From the NCBI GenBank assembly GCA_945643635.1, contig CALZFC010000005.1, positions 6,563,501 to 6,627,500 on the forward strand: a stretch of 64,000 nucleotides of DNA. Reading direction: 5' to 3'. The position numbers and the translations under genes are program-made. Shown in pieces: positions 1 through 11,231 of this stretch (positions within the stretch are counted from its first letter, which is position 1; the number at the start of each line of letters is the position of its first letter). The DNA is from Allodiplogaster sudhausi. Its lineage: Eukaryota > Nematoda > Chromadorea > Rhabditida > Diplogasteridae. Below the pieces are notes generated by a model that saw only the letters and a program-made list of their open reading frames with translations, made no database searches and was not told where the DNA came from.

Positions 1-1457
1 TCCACATGCAAAGACCACATTTCTTTCGTGCATCCGCTGCAATCCGCCTGTTTTCTTTAAAAGTACAGCGGGCGGCCACATCTCGTGAGTCTTTACAATG
101 ATTTATGTAGGAGTATCACTATTTTCTCTATTAAGTCGGCATAATAAGCGTGTCCACGATGATGAGCCCCCGAGTTCACAGCCTTTGATCAAGAAACATT
201 TTGTTGCTGCGACGTTGGGACCGGAAGGGAAAAGGATTTTGACTCATGCACTGGGCCGCTATGCCATTAATAGCGGCTCTTCATTCAACTCTTTGTCATC
301 TGCTGATTTTGCTGAGCTTTACACAGCTATTGTTCAGCTTCCGTTCGTTTTTTTCATTCTTCTGTCATTATAATCTTTTTTGTTACTTCAAGCAGCGCAA
401 CCGGAACAGAAGATGAGTTGCCATCTCGGCAGACAATCGCTCGCTCTGCGCAAACTATTGCAGCTGATGTCATGAAACATCTCACTGCTGAGGTGAGAAC
501 TACATATGTTGATATGAATAGTGTATGTTAAACACAAATATTATCATGCAGGTGCATGAAGCCATCTCATCATCTCGTTTCATCGCAATAAGCTGTGACT
601 ACGGCGAACGGGGCGGCCGATCATACGCGTCCATCGTTGTCCACTTCCTTCAAAAAGGAGCTTGTGTTGCGAGCACTCTTGGTTTCTTAGCGGCCGGAGA
701 TGAATCGAAGACGGCCGAATACGTTAGTTTTTGGCACGTTAATTATAAATTTCGCAGTCAATCGACACACTATTCATTACAGATTTTCTCACAGTTACAA
801 GACGCGTGTCGTCCACACGGTTTGCATTCTCAACTAGGAAAGCGATTCGTCTTCGTTTCCGATGCCGGAGCGAACGTTCTTAAGACGGGAAGAGATTTCT
901 TCCCTATGAGTATGTTTGGACTGCATTTTCGGATATTTAAAGCATAGTTCATTGTGTAGATGTTGCCTGCGCTGCTCATCGCCTTAACACATGGGCCAAG
1001 CGCGGATTCTTTCCATATGCTGGCTCAGCCTCTGAACATTTGGAAGTTGCTAAAAGTGCAGTGAAGATACAGAAAACTGCCTCTACTGTCGCAAATTACA
1101 TGCGGTCGCGCAAAGCAGTTAGTTTTTCTCTAGCTGTATTGATTCTTTGGTATTGTTAACACCTTTGCTACAGGAGTTTGCTGGGTATCGGATGCCGCGT
1201 GCCTATGTGTCAACCAGATGGCTCTCTGCTGCCCACACCATGCAAAATATTAACGATATCCTTGACGGTCTTGTGGACTCACTGGAAGCTGACGATAGAT
1301 CAAGTTTTGCTGTACGTTATTTTCTTTTTTCATAAGTTTAATTCGAACTAGACATGTATTTAGCTATTTGAGGAATCAGTCCGCTTCCTTGAATTCAAGA
1401 GAGAAGAGCTGACCTCGTTCGGCAAACTCATGTCTCTTTTTGAGACACCAGTTAAGA
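1..1457 (+). CDS. BED-finger hAT transposase-like gene, partial, cut by LTR element
   Basis: Spliced exons can be followed at about 1-84, 136-342, 396-492, 552-722, 783-909, 960-1117, 1174-1311 and 1364-1457. They keep one reading frame through GT-AG introns. The first two exons give a BED-type zinc finger (CIRC, then a FKST segment and two histidines in HISRHNKRVH). Exon 3 carries the hAT hallmark PSRQTI. Exon 4 has an RNase H-like strand (FIAISCDYG), exon 6 has CAAHRLN, and exon 7 has ST-RW (VSTRWLSA). These are typical of hAT-superfamily transposases and of host genes derived from them. The frame shows no stops, so this copy could be young or domesticated. It lacks its N-terminus (window edge) and the C-terminal dimerisation region, because the repeat at 1458 interrupts it. 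I saw no continuation after 5270. Family call is firm; activity is unknown. Confidence 0.7.
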
Positions 1458-2706
1458 GATCCACGCCGTCTTCAGTGTTCGCCCAGGAAGATGTCCAGTG
1501 CTGGAGCAGTGGAGAAGAAGTGTCTCGAGGACACACGTGCTGACAAGCACAGAGAGGAGAAGGACGCGGCCTCGGAGAGGAAGCCGTATCCGCCTCAGGA
1601 GGACTTGTTGAAGTGGCCGAGAAGAGCGAAGGAGGAGCCGCCTGAAGCCGAGAGGCAGCGAAGCCCGCCGCAGACGAGCAACGACGCGTTCAAGTCGCTG
1701 AGAGCCCGCAGGAGCCGCAGAAGGCGAGAGCTAGCCGAGAAGCAGAAGCAGCAGCAGAAGACTGGCCGCACCGAGCCGCGCCACGCCGCCCAGAGCACCA
1801 ACCGCACCGAGCCGCGCCACGCCGTCCCGAGCACCAGCTGCACCGAGCCGCGCCGCGACAACTCGAACAAGAGCCACGGCGACACCACACCTCGTGGACC
1901 CATGGCCCTCTTCTGCCACCACGTGAAGCCGCGTCGCCCTCCTACTCATCCTCCCTCACTCACATCCCATTCATTCTCCCCCCAAGCATTCCAGTGACAG
2001 AAGTCACCCCCTCTCCCCCTAATTGTTTAAGCAGGATGTTCTATTCCCGCTTCTATTTTTTTAATTCTCATTATTCATTCCTATCAGAGCAATGCAATTG
2101 TCATGCCTATCATTTTATGTCCATCATTACTTCTTCTTTTTTTTCTGGCTGTAGGGGCGCCAGCTCGGGGACCCCGGGGATGTAGTGTGGTTGCACCCCA
2201 CTCTTCTATGATGGACCGTATATTAGGATGATGTCATCTCTCTCACTACATACAGTATATAAGGAGCGAGCAGCTATCCCGGCCGGTTGCTCCCCGGTCG
2301 TCTTTCTCCCACCCTTCTCTCTTGTTTCTCCCGGAGCTTTAAGCTCCGGCTCGCCTTTTCGCTGTTGGAGCCGTGAGCTCCCTTGTTATTGCTGCTGATA
2401 AAGAAGTCGTCTCATTCGTGTCGTCTTCGTCAGTCTCCACTCGGCGTACGAACCGCTGGGACCTAGAAGGGTCCATACCGGAAGAACTCGCCGTTCTTCG
2501 TCTGTAACCTTGAGGCTTAGTGCCAAGGATTCCTGCTTTGGCTGTGTGCCTGGCAGGAAAAACCGCTTTCAAGCGGAACCTCCCTAATCGCCGGAGGTGC
2601 CCTTGTTCCTTGTCGCTAAGTGCGCGGTTCAAGGGTCGAGATACCTCTTTATAAGGGGGAGGTTATCGCCGATTTTTCATTTTGCTAACGACCGCTAGTC
2701 GTTACA
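1458..2706 (+). repeat. Left long direct repeat of the retrotransposon remnant
   Basis: This 1249-bp copy matches 3949-5270 almost base for base and starts at GATCCACGCC in both copies. It lacks a 73-bp segment present in the right copy at 4745-4817. The first 540 bp hold an Arg/Glu-rich open frame that also ends the open frame of the core. The last 526 bp (2181-2706) begin TGTAGTG, end GTTACA, contain a TATA box, and follow a G/C-rich tract ending GGGGA. That part alone looks like a classical LTR, so the true LTR may be only 2181-2706, with 1458-2180 being the 3' end of another element. Confidence 0.7.
2254..2264 (+). promoter_or_regulatory. TATA box in left LTR-like repeat
   Basis: AGTATATAAGG lies upstream of a GC-rich start region. 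It is the natural promoter position within an LTR and is present in both copies. Confidence 0.5.
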
Positions 2707-2838
2707 TGGGGGCGGAGCCTTGCCGAAGAGACAGCGAGCGACACAACGAATGAGAAGAGGACGAGTTTCGTCATCAACAGCGACTTTCTCTGAGGCGCGA
2801 GTGCGCATTACGTCAGCAGCAAGGGCGCGTGTTACTGA

Positions 2839-4488
2839 TTGCCAGCGAGTGCAAGATGGTCTTTGACGACGAAGACCCCTGGCGCGACGGAAGATGTCCT
2901 TGCAATGCTGCGCAGGTCCGGTCTGTTGAATGGCATCGAGAGCAGCCATTATCGGCGTGCTATGATGACCAAGATGGATGAAGACCTGGCGATGGACTAC
3001 GACGGTCTCAAGCGAGAAGCATTGCGATTGGAGAATCTGGAGCAGAGAGAAGCTGCTCTGAACAGGGAGAGCCATTGGGCGAGCTCCCCTGAGGAACATG
3101 GAGTGAACAGTGGCGGGTTGAACGCGAGTGCGCGCCCCTTCATTCCTGGCTTCCGCCCTCGCTTCTCGCACAACTCGCACCCACCTTGAACCAACCAGTC
3201 CAACTTCCAGCAGTACAACTTCGCAGACGGTAATCGACAGCATCAGCAGGAAGAATACGGTCCTTCTCAAGATTTAAGGCCAGCACAGACTGACCCTCCA
3301 CAACAGTTACACGGACAGCCACAGCAGCTGGGTGGTGCCCAGCCTAACCCAACGGCAAGGAAGGTGGCAGTGTCCGGGTGGAAGCGAAGTGGAGAAGGCT
3401 GGAAGCGAAGTGGAGAAGGAAAGAAGCGAGGTGAAGCTGGAAAGCAGCAAGTGAAGAAGGAAGAGATCCGGCTTGTTGCTACAGAGAGCACAAGAGATAA
3501 GAAGGAGGATCTCGAGTTGTCGCCACTGTTCAGAGGACAGTCGTGGCACACATGTGTGACACTGAATGGAGTGGATGCAGTGGCCACCATTGACAGCGGC
3601 TCTGAAGTCACCATTGTGACTGAGAAGGAGCTGCAGCGCATCGAGAAGCTGAGTGGCATAACTGTTGAGCGCTGGAAGCCGCAGGCGATCATCAAGGACG
3701 CGGCCAACAACAGTATGGAATTGGAGTCAGCAGCGGTGCTGACCCTGAAGATGCCATTCGCGGATGCAATGAAGATTGGTGTCTACGTGACCAAGAGCGA
3801 GAGAGCAGACAAGTTGATGCTTGGTCAGAATGCACGCGCAGTTTGGGAGAACTGGTGGCTGCAGACGACAGACCACTCTAGCACAGACAAGCTGGCGAGG
3901 GTGCAGACGCGGAGGCTGATCGTTTCCGATCACAAGAAGCTAAATGCTGATCCACGCCGTCTTCAGTGTTCGCCCAGGAAGATGTCCACTGCTGGAGCAG
4001 TGGAGAAGAAGTGTCTCGAGGACACACGTGCTGACAAGCACAGAGAGGAGAAGGACGCGGCCCCGGAGAGGAAGCCGTATCCGCCTCAGGAGGACTTGTT
4101 GAAGTGGTCGAGAAGAGCGAAGGAGGAGCCGCCTGAAGCCGAGAGGCAGCGAAGCCCGCCGCAGACGAGCAACGACGCGTTCAAGTCGCTGAGAGCCCGC
4201 AGGAGCCGCAGAAGGCGAGAGCTAGCCGAGAAGCAGAAGCAGCAGCAGAAGACTGGCCGCACCGAGCCGCGCCACGCCGCCCAGAGCACCAACCGCACCG
4301 AGCCGCGCCACGCCGTCCCGAGCACCAGCTGCACCGAGCCGCGCCGCGACAACTCGAACAAGAGCCACGGCGACACCACACCTCGTGGACCCATGGCCCT
4401 CTTCTGCCACCACGTGAAGCCGCGTCGCCCTCCTACTCATCCTCCCTCACTCACATCCCATTCATTCTCCCCCCAAGCATTCCAGTGA
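2839..4488 (+). pseudogene. gag/protease-like reading frame with one in-frame TGA
   Basis: A single frame is open from about 2839 to 4488 except for one TGA at 3187-3189. The upstream part resembles the C-terminal half of a gag polyprotein (helical, Glu/Arg-rich). Its likely start lies in another frame (ATG at 2854), suggesting a frameshift. Downstream of the TGA come a Gln-rich linker, a Lys/Arg-rich segment and a retropepsin-like domain with DSGS near 3592-3603. The frame then enters the right direct repeat at 3949 and ends in an Arg/Glu/Pro-rich tail. The stop could be a decay mutation or a programmed read-through; one copy cannot decide. No polymerase or integrase domain is present. Confidence 0.55.
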
Positions 4489-5270
4489 CAGAAGTCACCC
4501 CCTCTCCCCCTAATTGTTTAAGCAGGATGTTCTATTCCCGCTTCTATTTTTTTAATTCTCATTATTCATTCCTATCAGAGCAATGCAATTGTCATGCCTA
4601 TCATTTTATGTCCATCATTACTTCTTCTTTTTTTTCTGGCTGTAGGGGCGCCAGCTCGGGGACCCCGGGGATGTAGTGTGGTTGCACCCCACTCTTCTAT
4701 GATGGACCGTATATTAGGATGATGTCATCTCTCTCACTACATACCATAACCCGCACTATTATATTTGAATGATGACAGACGTAGTTTGTCGCCTCTTTTC
4801 CCGCCCAATTGGCGGGCAGTATATAAGGAGCGAGCAGCTATCCCGGCCGGTTGCTCCCCGGTCGTCTTTCTCCCACCCTTCTCTCTTGCTTCTCCCGGAG
4901 CCTTAAGCTCCGGCTCGCCTTTTCGCTGTTGGAGCCGTGAGCTCCCTTGTTATTGCTGCTGATAAAGAAGTCGTCTCATTCGTGTCGTCTTCGTCAGTCT
5001 CCACTCGGCGTACGAACCGCTGGGACCTAGAAGGGTCCATACCGGAAGAACTCGCCGTTCTTCGTCTGTAACCTTGAGGCTTAGTGCCAAGGATTCCTGC
5101 TTTGGCTGTGTGCCTGGCAGGAAGAACCGCTTTCAAGCGGAACCTCCCTAATCGCCGGAGGTGCCCTTGTTCCTTGTCGCTAAGTGCGCGGTTCAAGGGT
5201 CGAGATACCTCTTTATAAGGGGGAGGTTATCGCCGATTTTTCATTTTGCTAACGACCGCTAGTCGTTACA
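3949..5270 (+). repeat. Right long direct repeat of the retrotransposon remnant
   Basis: This 1322-bp copy of 1458-2706 differs by a few substitutions (for example C/T at 4107) and by an extra 73 bp at 4745-4817. The extra segment ends in GGCGGGCAG just upstream of the TATA box. The alternative short LTR would be 4672-5270 (599 bp, TG...CA). Host sequence resumes at 5271. Confidence 0.7.
4818..4828 (+). promoter_or_regulatory. TATA box in right LTR-like repeat
   Basis: Same AGTATATAAGG as in the left copy, but here preceded by 73 bp absent from the left copy. The upstream promoter sequence therefore differs between the two repeats. Confidence 0.5.
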
Positions 5271-6021
5271 GAATAAAAGCTAGTAATAAATGCCTATCAG
5301 TCACGAAATAGGCGGTAACTTAGGTATTTGGCGAAAAGAATATTCTTGAAAGAAAAGCCTAATGACGTCACTGCGCAGCTGGGATGGATCCATAATAATG
5401 GAGCTGTACTGAGGGCGAATGTGGAATTGGAAGGAGAAGACAGAATGAAGATGAATGAAAGGAAATGAGAAGAGGGAAGTGAAAGGAGCTGAGAAAGAAT
5501 ATTACAGGAGATGTTGAAGAGACTTGAGGTTAGAAGTAGCGAGACACTCATTCTCTCACTCTCTCCATATCTTCCTAACTCTCCCACTTCAACTCTCTCC
5601 CTCTCCTTCTCTCCCTCTTGTCTTCACCCTCTCAATCCACAACTCCTTCGTTATGCGGTGTTCCATGCAATCAAGAAAATGAGCCTGGCATTAAGCTCTC
5701 CGGAGTCGGAACTGTCACGGATAAAACAGTTCTGGAGAAGCAGTCACCTACAATCCACAGCATGAACGGGGACAATAAGAGTGAGAAAGGGAGCAAGAGG
5801 AAGAATTTGCTGCACTCTAAGCACGACATTTTATCATACATATTTTTGATATTGTTTCCTATAAGTTTCAAATATCCAATAGTCTGTCTCAATAGTTTGT
5901 CCTGACAAAGCGAGAAAGAGGATGCCCAATACATAAAGACAGAGAATAAAAGGAATACGCAAGAATAGTGAAGAGCAATTGGATTAAGTTAATAACTAAT
6001 ACAAAAACATGCAATGTGCAT

Positions 6022-6065
<44 letters not shown>

Positions 6066-7338
6066 AGAGAAGGGAAGGATGCAGTGGGAGATCGTAAGCG
6101 GGAAAAGCGATGAGGTTGGAAGATGAGAAAGGATCACGAAATGAGGGAGGGCGTGTCATCCACTTCTGCTTCTGCCAACACATCCTCATTCTCATTTAGA
6201 CCCATTTCCTGGCCTCTTGCCAGAGTTTTCTATTCCAGCCAACAACATCTCCCCCGCTCTGGATTTCCCGAGGCCATTTCATCAAATGGCCTTACTGCCT
6301 TAATTAAACAACTGATCACAGAATGGCAGCGAAAATCAAAGAAAATGGATAACTAGAGAAGAGAGTAAGTGAAGGAGAGATACATACATAGAGGTAGAGA
6401 GAAAGGGGAGAGATTTGAGGGAGGGATAGAGAGTAAGGGAGGGGTTGGAGAGAGAGAGAGAGAGAGCGAGACAGGGACAGAGAGGGAGTTAGAGAGACCA
6501 GAGAAAGAGAGAGACAGAGAGAGAGAGAGAGGACATGTGCTCCCTCGCAACCTCTTCGGAGCAGTACAATTCACACGATCATGCGAACATTTCTCTGCTC
6601 ATTCTTTCACTTTCTCTCCCATTTTCTTCGACTAAACCCTTAGAAGTAAGCCGAGCGTGAGAAGAGAAAAGAGGAGAGGAAAAAGGGGAAGTCGATGAAA
6701 CTTCTTCTGTCGAGAACATTTCAGCCTCTGCTGGAGGGGGCGAAAATGGAATTTGATGAGGAAGTGTAATCAAAGGAGGTATCCTTCCAATCAGGAAGTG
6801 AGGAAGATCTTTCTCCGCACGCTTGTGATTAGAAATCAATGTTGGTGTTTAGTGGCCGATCACAGAGTGCCAGGAATCGTTCATCTTAAAATGCTTGATT
6901 GCTCTGTTTATCTCTATAATCTTCCTCCCAACCTGCCTCATTTTCCTAACAATAAGCTTAACTTAATTACTAATTTTACAAATACCAATGGGATGAAAAT
7001 TTCAGGAAAAGCCGATGAAATATACATATGGATGTACGAATAGTCTACTTACTATCTTCAAGATCCTTCATTTCGAATTATAAGTTAGCGAAACTTTCTG
7101 AAATCTAAAATCTAATTGGTAGCTGACGTCATAGAATCGGATGATTCAGCAAGAGAATGAATCATTTCACTAGTCGTCCTATTATCTTTCCCATTTACAC
7201 AAATCGCATAAGCGATGACGAGATAATTGTTTGGCCGTCCGGTTTCACTCCATTCTAATCGGCGAATTCCTCGCGCACATCGTTCAGACTTTGCCGCATT
7301 TTCCACCGCCACACTTATCACTCTCTCTCTCTTTCTCT

Positions 7339-7384
<46 letters not shown>

Positions 7385-8469
7385 CTCTCTCTCTATCATC
7401 ATAGCATTCGCCTATCTTTTTCTTTCTTTCGTTCCCAAAATCTGTCCTTCTTTCTTTTTTTAATTATTTCTCTCTTTCATTCTCGATAGCTGTCTTTTTT
7501 CTATATCTCACCTTTTCCCTATTCCTCACAATCAGTTTCAGCCACAGTCCTTTCACCCTAACTTCCTCTTTGATCCGTTGTCTTTCTCCGTTCTGGGAAT
7601 TGACTTTCCACCTGTAGATTGTTTCATTTGCTCCATTCGCTTGTTTCCATTCCTTGAACAGATCTTCTCTTACATGCTATTTAAGTTGCATCTTCACCAA
7701 ACTGTCCTATATAACCATTACTTCAGCACGAATTTCTTTGATGTCATTGAGTTCTTTCTCTCTTTTGATATTGTGGAATCATCAGTGATTGTAATTGTTT
7801 TGGATGCTCTCTGCTGCCTTCTCTCCCTGTCTGTCGCTCTCTCACTCTCTTCGTTCTCTCTTTCCCTCATTTCTCTCTTCTCTCTCTTTCACTAATTTCT
7901 CCCTCCGTTTGCGTTCTTTGATTTACTCTTCCACTCTTAGTTACTTCTTCTCCTCATCTTCAGTCGTTCAGTACTCAAAGCGCGTAGCTCCTTCTTCCCT
8001 CTTTGCATTCTTCACGCATCGAAAACTGTCATTTTCACACAGCAATGGTACGAGTTCTTTCTGGTATTTAGTAGATCTTAGTGTTAGTTCGAATAGAATC
8101 AAGACTAATTCTTGCACTGTTTAGAAAACACTTATAAATCAGCCTGCTCTCTAGTCTTTCTCTGTGTCGTGGCCTCTCACTCCCTCTTTCTCCCTCTTTC
8201 TATTCTCTCTCTCCCTCTCACTTTCTCTTTAACCCGCTTTCTCCTCTCTCCCACTCTATCACTCTTATTATATTCCCTATCCCGGCTGCTCTTCCAATCG
8301 ATCTCGTTTTCTTTGTTGGTGAGCGTCACAATGATACCTCCTTCCATTTCCAGTGAGATTTGTTTCCAACGAAATTGCGCGTCATCCCAAGTGGCTGTTG
8401 ATCTTCTGTTCTTTCCGATATTTGGCTGAAGAGTTGTGTTCATCTGATATTGCAGCAAACGAAAGAGAG
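5271..8469. other. Intergenic, GA/CT-rich, no supported gene
   Basis: No convincing exon was found. The stretch holds (GA)n at about 6023-6061 and 6451-6530, and (CT)n at about 7320-7396 and through 7820-8300. ORFs here are mostly Ser/Leu or Arg/Glu runs from these tracts, or short ORFs without domains. The last 500 bp are the upstream region of the first TTR-like gene; no clear TATA box was seen. Confidence 0.6.
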
Positions 8470-9115
8470 ATGGAGAAACTGACCTTGGCTATGTTGTTGG
8501 TGGTCTCCCTTCTGAGTGAGCAGTGCCTGGCCGGCTCTCTCCTTGGCTCTGTCCAGTCTGCTTCCGTCAGGGGCAAGTTGACATGCAACGGAGAGCCCGC
8601 AGCCGACGTCAAGGTCAAGCTCTACGACGTCGACACTCGTTAGCATCTTCCTTGTAGATCAAAGGCATCTTAGTGTAGATCAAATGATACACATGATACT
8701 CCAGTGACACCTGACGATCTTATGGCCGAAGGCGTCTCGAAGGCAGATGGAACCTTTGCGCTTTCTGGCTCTGAGAAGGAGCAGACGAAGATCGACCCGA
8801 AGATCAACATCTACCACAAGTGCAACCACAAGGGGGTCAACTCTTTTCCCATATTTTTAATCTTTTAAGAAAAGAATCCTTCTCATCCTTGAATGAGGTG
8901 TAATGATAAGTTGCAGATTTGCCTGAAGAAGATCGCAATTGTCATACCAAAGGACTACGTTTCGGAGGGAGAGCGCGCCGAAAGGGTTCATCTATATTTA
9001 CATATCTTTTTCATAATGCCCATTCATTTTATCTAACTTCTTTCAGACTTTCGACATTGGCGAGATCAACCTTGCTGGAAGCTTCTCTGGGGAAAGTATC
9101 GATTGCATCAACTAA
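8470..9115 (+). CDS. Transthyretin-like (TTR) family secreted protein, first copy
   Basis: Four exons (8470-8638, 8705-8835, 8917-8985, 9047-9115) join through GT-AG introns into 145 codons. An N-terminal signal peptide (LTLAMLLVVSLL) is followed by the TTR-like fold: SVRGKLTCNG, VKLYDVDT, DGTFALSG, the central INIYHKC, then IAIVIPKDYV and a C-terminal cysteine (SIDCIN). Conserved cysteines fall where nematode TTR-like proteins have them. The family is expanded in nematodes, secreted, and of mostly unknown ligand; one C. elegans member bridges apoptotic cells to phagocytes. This does not imply thyroid-hormone transport. AATAAA at 9291-9296 is a likely polyadenylation signal. A paralogue lies 1.1 kb downstream. 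Confidence 0.85.
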
Positions 9116-9290
9116 CAATTCTTTGTCTACGGTCTGATACAAATATGAATCAATGTGCTCTGCGATAGAACAATTCGTACAAACCTGTGAAGCTGCCTAG
9201 AGAATTCTTAAATTCTTTACTTAATTCAATTTTTTAAACGCTCACTTCAAATTTCTGTGTATGTATGTAATTTTATTTCATAATTGTTGA

Positions 9291-9296
9291 AATAAA
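9291..9296 (+). terminator. Polyadenylation signal of first TTR-like gene
   Basis: AATAAA lies 176 bp after the stop codon in AT-rich sequence. Confidence 0.55.
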
Positions 9297-10179
9297 ACTT
9301 GCTACTCAATATGTATTCGCAAAGGGTTGAGGTTGTTCCTCTAAATATATGTTAAAAACGGAAAGGATAAAGAAGTGAGGAACGAAAGTGAAAAGGGATG
9401 TAAATTGAAGTCGCTTCCAAAGAACTCTAATGAAGAAGCAATCCTCTGATTTTCCTTCAAAATGGCCGATATGTTCTACTCAGCGCGTATTAAATTACTC
9501 ATTCTCTTATTCCAAACATCTTATTCATTCTTTTTTTCAGATTAAATGATATTCCACATGCAGTACAAGTATTATTTCATTACAACAATAAGTTAGAATG
9601 GCATAACATGACTTTTAATTTTTTGTTTTTACCGATCTCCGATCTTTGAGCTTTATGTTAACACTGAAAATGTCATCTCCTTACTTCGACCGATGCCTAA
9701 TAGGGAACTATATTTTCACATAAGTTTCCTGCCAAAACGGTACATCTTGCACGCTCACCGAAAGAAGGCTCGCGCTGCGTTTTAAATCAGCCATTACTAA
9801 ATAGGGTTCTTTTTTAATTAGCACATTCCACCTACACAGAACTAGTCTGTTGGTGACAATCACACAATTGTTTCCTCTCAATTACTACTTCTAAAATAAG
9901 CAATGATGACCAGTCATCAGAAAATGAATGTGAGAAAACTTCAGAGCCATGCACTACTACTCAGTCTCTTTCTCCCCTCCCCCACTCCTCCTTCTCTCTT
10001 TGTCTAACTCTCTATCTCATCTCTTACTTTCACTGTCATCCCCTTTGATTTCTTCTCTTCTCCTCTCTTTCAACCCACCCTTCATATCAAATAGTGTGAA
10101 AGAAGTGAATCGGGTGTCCACCGCCTAGTTCTCTCCTCTAGTGGAAGTGAGCCAGTTTGACTCAAAGCTTGCCTTCTTG
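9297..10179. other. Intergenic spacer between TTR-like paralogues
   Basis: AT-rich sequence with no supported exon. A pyrimidine-rich stretch at about 9961-10080 precedes the second TTR-like gene. Confidence 0.5.
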
Positions 10180-10967
10180 ATGAGTGTCCTCTCTTCGATG
10201 TCTCGTTGCCTTCCTCTGTTGTGTCTTCTCTTCTCTCCGATCTCTGCTCTCTTCCCGAGCATTGGGAAGCTACAGTCGGTTGCCGTGGAGGGGAAGCTCC
10301 TCTGTAACGACAAGCCATACGAGCACGCGCATCTGAAGTTGTATGATGTCGACTTCGGTTAGTTTCTTCATACTTCTCGCATTAGCTTATTACTTATAAT
10401 GAGAACTCGAAAACAGCTTCGGTTATGCCTTGCGAAGCACACGACAAAGCAAACTGAGAATTTTCGTTTTCCCGCTTCTCCCAACAATAACAATTCATTT
10501 ACGTGAATAGCTAATGGTAAGATAGAATCATTTAAGGCTTTAGAACAACATAAAATACAAATTAAAAGGGAATGTATTTGTGATGAAGAATGAGTTGAGG
10601 TCTTCCGGATGATCTGATGGGCGAGGGCCGCTCGAAGGTGGATGGAACATTCCGCGTGGAGGGATCAGAGACCGAGTGGACCAAGATCGATCCGAAAGTC
10701 AACATTTACCACAACTGCAATGACGAGAACAAGGTACCGCCAATCCTTTCTAACCCCCTCATATCTTGCATGAAGTTCCGTCAGCTGAAAATAATATTTC
10801 CCTAAGTTTTGTCACCGTTCTGATTTTAGGAATGCTGGAGAAAAATCGAGATCCGGATACCGGATGATTTCATCGCAGAAGGAAACAAGGCAGAGAAGAC
10901 ATTCAGTGTGGGGACACTCAATCTGGGCGGGACGCTCCCTGGAGAGAGCCGCGACTGCTTCAACTGA
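10180..10967 (+). CDS. Transthyretin-like (TTR) family secreted protein, second copy
   Basis: Three exons (10180-10357, 10600-10733, 10830-10967) give 149 codons. ATG 10180 starts a hydrophobic signal segment; an in-frame ATG at 10198 is the alternative start. Family landmarks are SVAVEGKLLCND, LKLYDVDF, the DGTFRVEG turn, INIYHNC, then IEIRIPDDFI and the C-terminal SRDCFN. The first intron sits at the same place as in the upstream paralogue, after LYDVD. The upstream copy's third intron is absent here. Same family role as the neighbour: a secreted beta-sandwich protein of unknown ligand. The pair arose by tandem duplication but is well diverged. It converges on the homeobox gene to its right. 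Confidence 0.85.
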
Positions 10968-11211
10968 ACATTTTCATTCCTCTCATTTCTGGCTCGATTC
11001 AATTAATGCCGATCTTGCATGATACATGAGCTTGCAGATTTTTGATATTTGTGTAATTTATGTAACTATCCAAGTCTTCTATGAACACATTTTGTGGAAT
11101 TCCATGTGAAACAGTGTAATTTATAAACACACCGACGAGCATCCACAGAAAAGGAGTGCACAAATTGACAAGAGATTGCACTCAAAGAGGAATCACCCAA
11201 TATCTCACATT

Positions 11212-11231
11212 TTTTGTATCTGTTTTTGTAT
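11212..11231 (-). promoter_or_regulatory. Two lsy-6-type seed matches downstream of the homeobox stop codon
   Basis: On the minus strand ATACAAAA occurs twice (11231-11224 and 11219-11212), with starts 12 nt apart. They lie about 500 bp past the stop codon of the minus-strand cog-1-like gene. In C. elegans the lsy-6 microRNA represses cog-1 through seed matches of this kind in its 3' UTR. Whether this region is transcribed as 3' UTR is unproven. The octamers are AT-rich and could arise by chance, and little extra 3' pairing is visible. Confidence 0.3.

Larger units (their letters stand above)
1458..5270 (+). mobile_element. LTR-type retrotransposon remnant without reverse transcriptase
   Basis: Two long direct repeats (1458-2706 and 3949-5270) flank a 1242-bp core (2707-3948). 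The core encodes a gag-like segment and a retropepsin-like domain with the catalytic DSGS motif. No reverse transcriptase, RNase H or integrase is visible, so the copy is non-autonomous or internally deleted. TGGGGG at 2707 directly after the first repeat could be a primer-binding site. The flanks (TAAGA before 1458, GAATA after 5270) do not form an obvious target-site duplication, which points to truncation or recombination rather than a clean insertion. It interrupts the hAT-like gene on its left. A Ty3/gypsy-type origin is the best guess. Confidence 0.65.

Noticed and set aside
1595..1949. Cys/Arg-rich minus-strand ORFs (also at 4086-4440)
   Set aside because: They are shadows of the GC-rich Arg/Glu coding region on the + strand, duplicated with the repeat.
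2339..2632. 97-codon minus-strand ORF, repeated at 4903-5196
   Set aside because: It lies antisense within both LTR-like repeats, has no domain, and its duplication is explained by the direct repeat.
2339..5270. Reverse transcriptase or integrase in the LTR element
   Set aside because: Searched all frames by eye for the YxDD box and the HHCC/DDE pattern and found none.
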